From: Deltaproteobacteria bacterium
GTDB lineage: Bacteria; Desulfobacterota; Desulfobacteria; Desulfobacterales; JAFDFH01
Length of the DNA: 5,099 nucleotides
Assembly: GCA_019309945.1 (NCBI GenBank)
Contig: JAFDFH010000452.1
Coordinates: 1-5,099 of the forward strand
Reading direction: 5' to 3'
The number at the start of each line of letters is the position of its first letter. The first letter of the stretch is position 1. Under the pieces are notes generated by a model. It was not told the DNA's origin and ran no database searches. It saw only the letters and a program-made list of their open reading frames with translations. Positions 1 through 5,099 of this stretch are shown here, in pieces. The translations under genes were made by a program, and so were the position numbers.

Positions 1-1284
1 CCGGACCCAGTGTAAACGCTGGGCATCCAGTTCGATGGTCAGGTAAAACAGGGTCATAAATTGGCCGGAGGCCCCCACATCCCGGGTCAGCTGATGATTG
101 ACGTCGGAGACAATACGTCCGATGCTTCCCGACAGGGATGAACGCTGCCGAATCGATCCCCGGGCCGTTGCCATGAGCAAAGCCGACGGAATGCCATGGT
201 CCGAAACATCCCCTACAACCACGCTGATTTCTCCTTTGCGGGGATCACCCGTATCCAGAAAATCGAAATAATCGCCCCCTGTTTTATCGCAGTAAATACT
301 TTTCCCGGCAATATCTAATCCGTCAACATCCGGATCTTCTTTGGGCAGCAGGTTCTGCTGAACCTCCATGGCCAGGTTCATGGATTGGCGCATCTGCTCA
401 CGCTCTTTGAGCCCCTCGGTCATTTCGTTGATGACGTCGCCGGTATAACCGATTTCATCATTGGAGGTGACCCGCACTTTTTTGTCAAAATGACCCTTTC
501 GTACGGATCTCAAAACGTGAATAATTTCCGTAAAAGGTCGCTTAAGATTACTGCTCACTAGAAAGGTCATCCATACGGCCACGCCCATAAAAACAAAGGA
601 ATTCGTGACGATCTCACCGTGTATTTGATTCAGAACTGTAAACGGGTCCTGGGTCGACTGAAAGTTTCTTTTAACGATATGAATAATAGAAAAAAAGGGA
701 ATCAGGTTGCAGGCAAAAAGGAGGGCCACCAGCCGGGTACGGATATTAATCCGGAGGGTTTTGGGCATTGCATAGAGGCCCCCCTCAGGGAAGAAATAAG
801 GGGCCAGAAAATTTCGCAAAATGAATTCAAAAGCGAAAAAGGCAACCGTAATCGTGATTAAACCGATGGTCAGGCTCCCGAGAAAAGAACGCTGGAGATG
901 CACTTTACCCGCGCCCATGGCCCAAAACACACCGGAATAGACAAAGGCCGCTGTGAGCCAGATACCAAAGTCCATTGCAATCAAAACAAAAGGTTCGTTC
1001 AGCAATCGGCGACGTACCCTGGAAGAAAATTCTTCGGAAATGGAGGCACCACGGTATTTTAAATTGAGATACCGTCGAATGGGCAGTTCATAGAAAAAGG
1101 TAATCGCAAAACCTAAGGTAAAAGAAATCGGTAAAAAAAACATGTCAATGCGTTGGGACGCAATATAAAGCGAAATATCGGTACTTCGAAGCAATACATA
1201 ACTCACACAGACACCAATAAAGTTTGCAAAAAGATTGGCACAAAGCATCCGGTTTTTAAGAAGAAAACATTTGAATTTAGACAT
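1..1284 (-). CDS. Membrane-anchored HAMP-PP2C (SpoIIE/RsbU family) serine/threonine phosphatase, C-terminus missing at window edge
   Basis: An open frame of 428 codons runs from ATG at 1284 to the left edge without a stop. The start is supported by AAGGGGAG (1294-1301) 9 nt upstream. The N-terminal half has about six hydrophobic segments, near residues 14-33, 48-65, 99-123, 135-157, 184-204 and 229-245. A HAMP-like region follows (about 246-298, containing NDEIGYTGDVINEM), then a PP2C-type SpoIIE domain. Seen motifs are AMEVQQNLLP (305-314), GGDYFDF (336-342) and VGDVSDHGIPSALLMA (357-372); Asp338 and Asp359 lie where the family binds Mn/Mg. The frame is cut at LHWVR, just before the position where the family usually has an AGHxP motif. 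Family members dephosphorylate anti-sigma-factor antagonists in partner-switching pathways, with the HAMP passing a membrane-derived signal. The substrate is not visible here and the sensed signal is unknown. It is transcribed away from the helicase, so it is probably independent of it. The domain call is strong and the partner-switching role is inferred. Confidence 0.93.
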   Translation of the reverse strand, partial: MSKFKCFLLKNRMLCANLFANFIGVCVSYVLLRSTDISLYIASQRIDMFFLPISFTLGFAITFFYELPIRRYLNLKYRGASISEEFSSRVRRRLLNEPFVLIAMDFGIWLTAAFVYSGVFWAMGAGKVHLQRSFLGSLTIGLITITVAFFAFEFILRNFLAPYFFPEGGLYAMPKTLRINIRTRLVALLFACNLIPFFSIIHIVKRNFQSTQDPFTVLNQIHGEIVTNSFVFMGVAVWMTFLVSSNLKRPFTEIIHVLRSVRKGHFDKKVRVTSNDEIGYTGDVINEMTEGLKEREQMRQSMNLAMEVQQNLLPKEDPDVDGLDIAGKSIYCDKTGGDYFDFLDTGDPRKGEISVVVGDVSDHGIPSALLMATARGSIRQRSSLSGSIGRIVSDVNHQLTRDVGASGQFMTLFYLTIELDAQRLHWVR

Positions 1285-1293
1285 GTCGATAAA

Positions 1294-1301
1294 CTCCCCT
1301 T
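1294..1301 (-). promoter_or_regulatory. Ribosome binding site of the SpoIIE-type phosphatase
   Basis: On the minus strand the sequence reads AAGGGGAG followed by a 9-nt spacer and ATG at 1284. This favours that start over the next in-frame ATG (codon 13), which would cut into the first hydrophobic segment. Confidence 0.75.
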
Positions 1302-1464
1302 GTATTAACTAACTCAAGTTTAGTACCCCCCAGCAAAGGTCATACTGTTTTTTGGAAGGGGATTTCGCCGTCAACCCTGCAACACCTTCACAACGCGCCA
1401 ATATTTAGGAGTAGTTCCTGAGTAGCAGATTTTGTGCCTTTTACGGCAAAACTTTTTCCACTCT

Positions 1465-1516
1465 GCCAGGCACCAGGGCACGCAAAAAAATAATAAATAT
1501 ATCCTTTGTGTCTGGC
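1465..1516. repeat. Imperfect inverted repeat with AT-rich loop, possibly a degenerate dispersed intergenic repeat
   Basis: GCCAGGCAC (1465-1473) pairs with GTGTCTGGC (1508-1516), 9 bp with one G:T pair, around a 34-nt loop that is mostly A and T after its first dozen bases. The wording resembles the 'CTTTGTGTCTTGGTGCC' type repeats that occur between genes in many environmental bacteria. That resemblance is from memory and was not searched. No ORF or promoter role is apparent. Confidence 0.4.
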
Positions 1517-1688
1517 TTAGTAAATGAACTATTACCAATTTTCCAATACATAAAAAACCATTAAGAAGCAACTCTATGTATTTGAGGTATTGTTTTTAGA
1601 ATCGACAAAGGATATCATCCTAAATCTCCAGGATATCTCACATTTCAAATTAGGTTTCATTTCAACACTCACAATTATTTGAGGGATT

Positions 1689-1694
1689 GGGGAG
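1689..1694 (+). promoter_or_regulatory. Ribosome binding site that sets the helicase start at TTG 1702
   Basis: GGGGAG at 1689-1694 lies 7 nt before TTG 1702. The alternative in-frame TTG at 1687 has GAGGG only one base upstream, which is too close for initiation. The shorter protein, beginning MKISITNKLL, is therefore preferred. Confidence 0.65.
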
Positions 1695-1701
1695 TTTCAT
1701 T

Positions 1702-3034
1702 TTGAAAATATCCATTACCAATAAACTTCTGCTTGATGAGATCCCGCCGGGTGTTCATAAAGAACTCACCCAAAAATTGACCATTCAGAACCCGAAATGG
1801 ATCGAAAACCATCGGATGGGCCGCTGGAACAGGGGCACGCCCAGGTATTTAAAGTTCTACGACCAAGGCAGCGCCGGAAGGCTGTATATTCCCCGCGGTT
1901 ATATGCGACAACTGGTATCCATGTGCAACCGTCACGGGGAACCGTATCGGTTTGAAGACCTTCGGCGTAATCTTCCCGAAGTTAGTTTCAAATTCCGGGG
2001 GCAGCTGAAACCCTTCCAAAAAAAAGCCGTTGATGTCATGCTTAAAAAGGAGTTCGGAACGCTTTCGGCGGCCACCGGATCCGGAAAAACGATCATGGCG
2101 CTTGACATCATCGTAAAACGCAAACAGCCGACCTTAATTGTCGTTCACACCAAGGAACTCGCCTTTCAATGGATTGAACGGATCGCGACATTCCTGGCGA
2201 TCCCCACCGAAGAAGTGGGTCTTATTGGAGCCGGGAAACACACCCTGGGGAAAAAAGTGACGGTGAGTCTTGTCCAGAGCCTTTATAAATGTGCAGATGA
2301 CGTGTCCAAAGGAATCGGGCATCTAATTGTCGACGAATGTCACAGGTGCCCCAGCCGCATCTTTACGGACGCGGTAACGGAATTTGATTCCAGGTTCATG
2401 CTGGGACTGAGTGCAACACCCTGGCGGCGGGATAAGTTGTCAAAACTTATCTTCTGGCACCTGGGAGACGTGCATCACGAAGTGGACAAAAACGATTTGA
2501 TTATACGCGGGGATGTTCTTTCCGTCGAGGTCATCCTGCGTGAAACGGATTTCGAACCATATTTCGACCCTGTTCACGATTATTCCAGGATGCTCGCCGA
2601 ACTTGTGTCCAACGACGAAAGAAACCACATGATCGCCGCCGATATTGCCCGGGAGGCACACAATGACGAAGGAATATGCCTGGTTTTGTCTGATCGCAAG
2701 AAGCACTGTGAGACCCTGCAGTCATTGCTGCGTTACCGGTATAAAATATCCGTCGAGCGATCGCCAAGGGGTGCTCGCCCGACTGCGCGAAGGAGACATC
2801 AAAGTACTGGTCGCAACCGGCCAGTTGGTCGGTGAGGGCTTTGATTGTAAAGACCTTACAACCCTCTTTCTCACTACGCCCATTAAATTTGACGGGCGGG
2901 TGATACAATATCTGGGTCGCGTACTTAGACCTGCTCCCGGCAAAGTACAGGCCAGGGTATTCGATTATGTGGATGTCAACGTCGGCCCGTTAAAAGCAGC
3001 CGCCAGAGCACGGCAGAACGTATATAAAAAATGA
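1702..3034 (+). pseudogene. XPB/SSL2-like superfamily 2 DEAD/DEAH-box helicase, disrupted by a frameshift with a small deletion
   Basis: The frame opened at TTG 1702 encodes an N-terminal region of about 100 residues and then RecA-like domain 1. It shows a Q-like LKPFQ (102-106), Walker A AATGSGKT (123-130), Walker B DECH (211-214) and SAT (237-239) followed by PWRRDK. The start of domain 2 (CLVLSDRKKHCETL) is in the same frame up to YRYKISVE, ending near 2757. Homology then resumes one frame later (frame of 2753-3034) with SSDRQGVLARLREGD, VATGQLVGEGFDC (motif V) and QYLGRVLRPAPGK (motif VI), ending at TGA 3032-3034. The original frame instead runs on through unrelated residues to a stop at 2833-2835. 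The linker that usually carries an LTG-type motif between these blocks is missing. The two pieces total about 445 codons, a normal helicase length once a few residues are restored. The truncated product would keep ATP-binding motifs but lack motifs V and VI, so it is probably inactive. Relatives act as DNA helicases or translocases in repair-type roles; the precise role is unknown. A sequencing or assembly error is the main alternative. Confidence 0.85.
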
Positions 3035-3038
3035 ACGA

Positions 3039-3058
3039 CCCCGTAGCAAACTGCGGGG
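3039..3058 (+). terminator. Terminator-like hairpin after the helicase gene
   Basis: CCCCGTAG (3039-3046) pairs with CTGCGGGG (3051-3058) in an 8-bp stem with one G:U pair and a CAAA loop, starting 4 nt after the helicase stop codon. The following AATTTAA is only a weak U-tract, so it may be an inefficient terminator. It sits between convergent genes and could also serve purB from the other side. Confidence 0.6.
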
Positions 3059-3103
3059 AATTTAACCCACCGGATTTCGCAACATTTATCAAGTTTTCAT
3101 TGA

Positions 3104-3130
3104 AATCTGTGTAATCTGCGAAATCTGTGG
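3104..3130. repeat. Three tandem 9-bp units, AATCTGYGN
   Basis: Three adjacent units read AATCTGTGT, AATCTGCGA and AATCTGTGG, differing only in the last three positions. On the minus strand they read NCRCAGATT and begin 1 bp beyond the purB stop codon. Short tandem arrays of this wording recur between genes in many environmental bacterial genomes; this is recalled, not searched. Confidence 0.7.
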
Positions 3131-3146
3131 ATTAAAAATCACAGAT
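3123..3146 (-). repeat. 7-bp inverted repeat across the purB stop codon, possible purB terminator
   Basis: ATCTGTG (3123-3129) and CACAGAT (3140-3146) are exact inverted copies around a 10-nt AT-rich loop. The stop codon TAA (3132-3134) lies in the loop and the last codons of purB form one arm. In the purB transcript the hairpin is followed by UUUCG, so it could act as a weak terminator. The arm on the intergenic side is the third unit of the tandem 9-bp repeat. Confidence 0.5.
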
Positions 3147-4484
3147 GCCCGTGTAATTCTCCGGAGTAATTTGAAGTAATTCTTCCTTAACGGATTTTGA
3201 GACTTCCAGCTTTTCAATAAAATCGGCGATGGTCTTCCGTTCAATCTTTTGGTGAGTTCGGGTTAAATCTTTCAGGGCTTCATAGGGCCGGGGATATCCT
3301 TCACGGCGCAAAATGGTCTGAATCGCTTCGGCAACGACCATCCAGTTATTTTGCAAATCCGCACGAATCGCGTCCTCGTTTAAAACCAGCCGGTTCAACC
3401 CTTTTAACAAAGATTTCAAGGCAATCAGTGTATGGGCAAATGGTACGCCGATATTTCTGCTTACCGTGGAATCGGTCAGATCCCTTTGCAGCCTCGAAAT
3501 CGGTAGCTTCGCGGAGAGATGTTCAAAAACGGCATTGGCCATTCCCAGGTTGCCTTCTGAATTTTCAAAGTCGATGGGATTTACTTTATGGGGCATGGTG
3601 GAGGAACCGACTTCCCCTGCTTTGATCTTTTGCTTGAAATATTCCATTGAAATATAGGACCACATATCCCGGTTCAGATCGATCAGGATGGTATTGATCC
3701 GTTTCAGATTATCGCAAAAGGCGGCAAGGTTGTCATAATGATCAATCTGGGTGGTAACCTTCGATCGATGAAGACCCAGGATGTTATTTACCAGATGATC
3801 ACCAAAAGCGATCCAGTCAATATCTGGGTACGCAATACAATGGGCATTGAAATTCCCGGTGGCCCCGCCGAATTTTGCCGAAAAGGGTATGGTTGACAAT
3901 TGTTCTGTTTGTTTCTCCAGTCGATCGACAAAAACATATATCTCTTTTCCCAGAATCGTTGGTGATGCGGGTTGACCGTGGGTTCGGGCAAGCATGGGGG
4001 TGTTCTTCCAGGCCCGGGCTTTTTCGCGAAGGGTTTCAAGGACCTCATCCAGAACCGGCTTTAAAACGTCAAACCAGGCATCCCTTAATGAACAGGGTAA
4101 GGCCGTATTGTTAATATCCTGGGAGGTCAGACCCAAATGAATAAACTCCTTGTAGGCTTTTAATCCCAGTTCATCGAATTTTTCCTTTAGAAAATATTCA
4201 ACGGCTTTGACATCATGATTGGTTATCTTCTCGATATCTTTTATTTTTTGGGCATCCTCAAAAGTGAAGTCTTTATAAATAGCCCTTAATGATCCGAATA
4301 AATCTTTGTCAAGGCCGCTTAACTGCGGAAGGTTCAGCTCCCATAGCGCAATAAAATATTCGACCTCAACCTGTAGGCGATATTTTATTAAAGCGCCTTC
4401 AGAAAAATAGTCGCTTAATCTTTCGGTAATGTGACGATAGCGGCCATCAACCGGAGAAATGGCATTTAAGGGTAAAAGTTCCAT
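3132..4484 (-). CDS. purB: Adenylosuccinate lyase
   Basis: The 450-residue protein matches the E. coli-type PurB family in length and motifs. The enzyme splits fumarate from SAICAR to give AICAR, and from adenylosuccinate to give AMP, so it acts twice in purine synthesis, in the cytosol as a homotetramer. Seen motifs are SPVDGRY (10-16), TNHDVKAVEYFLKEK (88-102), TSQDIN (120-125), RTHGQPASPT (167-176) with the presumed acid-base His169, and the lyase signature GSSTMPHKVNPIDFENSEGN (293-312). Ser294/Ser295 lie on the flexible catalytic loop. QRDLTDSTVSRNIGV (333-347) follows. All key residues seem present. ATG 4484 is supported by AGGGAG (4495-4500) at 10 nt and by a strong promoter upstream. 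The gene stands alone, convergent with the helicase and divergent from the ABC-F gene, so it is not in a purine operon here. No PurR-like operator or purine riboswitch was recognised in the roughly 50-nt leader. Confidence 0.97.
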   Translation of the reverse strand: MELLPLNAISPVDGRYRHITERLSDYFSEGALIKYRLQVEVEYFIALWELNLPQLSGLDKDLFGSLRAIYKDFTFEDAQKIKDIEKITNHDVKAVEYFLKEKFDELGLKAYKEFIHLGLTSQDINNTALPCSLRDAWFDVLKPVLDEVLETLREKARAWKNTPMLARTHGQPASPTILGKEIYVFVDRLEKQTEQLSTIPFSAKFGGATGNFNAHCIAYPDIDWIAFGDHLVNNILGLHRSKVTTQIDHYDNLAAFCDNLKRINTILIDLNRDMWSYISMEYFKQKIKAGEVGSSTMPHKVNPIDFENSEGNLGMANAVFEHLSAKLPISRLQRDLTDSTVSRNIGVPFAHTLIALKSLLKGLNRLVLNEDAIRADLQNNWMVVAEAIQTILRREGYPRPYEALKDLTRTHQKIERKTIADFIEKLEVSKSVKEELLQITPENYTGICDF

Positions 4485-4541
4485 ATATTGAACGCTCCCT
4501 GTTGATTCGATCCATCATGATTTTGGTATTATTATGAATTT

Positions 4542-4570
4542 ATTATAGAGAATAGAGGCTTTTGTGTCAA
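4542..4570 (-). promoter_or_regulatory. Consensus sigma-70 promoter of purB
   Basis: On the minus strand TTGACA (4565-4570) and TATAAT (4542-4547) are separated by exactly 17 nt, matching both consensus hexamers fully. Initiation would fall near 4535, leaving a leader of about 50 nt before the purB ATG. This suggests strong, largely constitutive expression. Confidence 0.88.
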
Positions 4571-4595
4571 GCAAGGCCTCAACGTTGGGGAATTG

Positions 4596-4624
4596 TTGAC
4601 ACCGGCCGCTCTTTCTTTTATACA
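4596..4624 (+). promoter_or_regulatory. Putative sigma-70 promoter reading toward the ABC-F gene
   Basis: TTGACA (4596-4601) is followed after 17 nt by TATACA (4619-4624), a perfect -35 and a 4/6 -10. It lies back to back with the purB promoter, the two -35 boxes being 25 bp apart. A transcript starting near 4631 would have a leader of about 365 nt containing the large inverted repeat. Confidence 0.55.
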
Positions 4625-4704
4625 CCCTTGACCCAAACACGAACCATACGGGAGCATTACCCGTTTATTAATATTATGACAATTCTTATTCAGGAAATGA
4701 TGGT

Positions 4705-4975
4705 GTAACTTCTCAAAAACTTATGGTTAAACATACCAGCGGAGTCATCCGGTAATTTTTTTCAAAGCGGGCAACTGTTTGAAGCCATTTAGGGCGGCTT
4801 ACAGTGACCCGAACAGCATAAATTGTTGATTGTAGCCTGTTTGTACTAAGCGACACACTCATTTTACATCACGTGCGCGGGTCACTGTTAGGCGCCCTTA
4901 ACGGCAAGTTTTGGTCGTATTGAAAAAAATTACCGGATGACGCAGCGGGTCTACCGGAACATATTGAGAAGTTAC
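4705..4975. repeat. About 271-bp imperfect inverted-repeat element, MITE-like
   Basis: Three blocks pair in nested order. The outer GTAACTTCTCAA (4705-4716) pairs with 4964-4975 (12/12). A 21-bp block starting TCATCCGG (4745-4765) pairs with 4920-4940 (21/21, including a run of seven T/A). An inner block ending in ACAGTGACCCG (4788-4811) pairs with 4878-4901 (21/24). The stretches between blocks are poorly matched and differ in length by 4-5 nt between arms. The central loop (4812-4877) is 66 nt and has no ORF of note. No transposase is present and no clear target-site duplication borders the outer ends. The nested structure fits a non-autonomous transposable element or a dispersed palindromic repeat. 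A fixed structured leader of the downstream ABC-F gene is the alternative. Confidence 0.8.
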
Positions 4976-4995
4976 TATTTTTTAAGGTTGTATTC

Positions 4996-5099
4996 ATGAT
5001 CAGCGTAGAAAATCTCACAAAACGATTCGGGGACCAGTTGCTTTTTGAAGGGATAAGTTTCAAACTCAATCTCCGCGAACGTATCGGCCTTGTTGGACG
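4996..5099 (+). CDS. ABC-F family ATP-binding protein (Uup/EttA/YheS-like), N-terminal fragment cut by the window edge
   Basis: ATG 4996 opens a frame of 34 complete codons plus two bases (CG, which fix the next residue as Arg). AAGG (4984-4987) lies 8 nt upstream as a modest ribosome binding site. The protein begins MISVENLTKRFG and continues to ERIGLVGR, the first strands of an ABC nucleotide-binding domain ending just where Walker A should start. An N-terminal beginning directly with the ABC domain and the wording 'RERIGLVGR' are typical of ABC-F proteins. These are soluble tandem-ABC ATPases that act on the ribosome (translation factors or antibiotic protection) rather than transporters. 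A transporter ATPase cannot be fully excluded from so short a piece. The start codon lies 20 bp past the right end of the inverted-repeat element. Confidence 0.75.
   Translation, partial: MISVENLTKRFGDQLLFEGISFKLNLRERIGLVG

Larger units (their letters stand above)
1285..1686. other. Divergent intergenic region of about 400 bp without a convincing gene
   Basis: This gap separates the divergently transcribed phosphatase and helicase genes and must contain both promoters. No sequence with two good sigma-70 hexamers at 16-18 nt spacing stood out in either direction. Parts of it (about 1485-1610) are clearly more AT-rich than the flanking genes. It contains the imperfect inverted repeat at 1465-1516 and two direct copies of AGGATATC (about 1609-1616 and 1630-1637). 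One 66-codon open frame on the minus strand (1371-1571) lacks recognisable domains and is not accepted as a gene. Confidence 0.6.

Noticed and set aside
619..861. 80-codon open frame on the plus strand within the phosphatase
   Set aside because: It is antisense to the conserved open frame of the phosphatase, with low-complexity charged composition, so it is a shadow.
1371..1571. 66-codon open frame on the minus strand between phosphatase and helicase
   Set aside because: It has no recognisable domain, an odd composition rich in Cys and basic residues, no clear ribosome binding site, and it spans the inverted repeat at 1465-1516. It is more likely chance or repeat-derived.
2740..2770. Programmed ribosomal frameshift in the helicase
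   Set aside because: No slippery heptamer, stop codon or following stem-loop is seen at the junction, and linker residues are missing, which a programmed shift would not explain.
2531..2908. 125-codon open frame on the minus strand inside the helicase gene
   Set aside because: It lies antisense to clearly conserved helicase motifs in both pieces and has no family resemblance, so it is a shadow of the coding strand.
2645..3034. The C-terminal helicase piece as a separate gene starting at ATG 2645
   Set aside because: The first 36 or so codons are out-of-frame readings of the upstream helicase sequence. Recognisable homology starts only at about 2753, so this is the downstream half of a broken gene.
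3104..3130. CRISPR-like array
   Set aside because: The units are 9 bp and directly adjacent with no spacers, so this is a simple tandem repeat.
4648..4664. Small hairpin ACGGG...CCCGT upstream of the inverted repeat
   Set aside because: A 5-bp stem with a 7-nt loop, followed by mixed AT rather than a T run, is too weak to call as a terminator.
4869..5069. 66-codon open frame on the minus strand
   Set aside because: It runs antisense through the inverted repeat and the ABC-F start and has no domain signal.

Overview
The window carries four genes in about 5.1 kb: a truncated membrane-bound SpoIIE/RsbU-type phosphatase (minus strand, cut by the left edge), an XPB/SSL2-like superfamily 2 helicase broken by a frameshift with an apparent small deletion (plus strand), an intact adenylosuccinate lyase gene purB (minus strand), and the first 34 codons of an ABC-F type ATPase (plus strand, cut by the right edge). 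The gene content and the repeat-rich, AT-rich gaps between genes of moderate GC suggest a Gram-negative environmental bacterium. The style is reminiscent of Desulfobacterota (sulfate-reducing deltaproteobacterial lineages), but no single feature proves this and the assignment is an inference.

Layout. Positions 1-1284 (minus) hold the HAMP-PP2C phosphatase with a hydrophobic N-terminal half. Positions 1285-1686 are a divergent intergenic gap with no convincing gene, containing one imperfect inverted repeat. Positions 1702-3034 (plus) are the helicase, readable as two pieces in different frames that join near 2753-2757. Positions 3035-3131 separate it from the convergent purB and hold a terminator-like hairpin (3039-3058) and a short tandem repeat whose last portion folds with the 3' end of purB. 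purB occupies 3132-4484 (minus), preceded by an essentially perfect sigma-70 promoter (4542-4570). A second promoter-like sequence faces the other way (4596-4624), toward the ABC-F gene at 4996.

The most unusual non-coding object is a roughly 271-bp imperfect inverted repeat (4705-4975) between purB and the ABC-F gene. It has three well-matched arm blocks (12/12, 21/21 and 21/24) and a 66-nt central loop. It ends only 20 bp before the ABC-F start codon and is followed by six T residues. It looks like a non-autonomous mobile repeat (MITE-like), and any transcript from the promoter at 4596-4624 would carry it in its leader.

The genes do not form an obvious pathway: every neighbouring pair is divergent or convergent, so each is probably its own transcription unit. 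No CRISPR array, tRNA, rRNA, complete insertion sequence or recognisable defence or biosynthetic cluster is visible.
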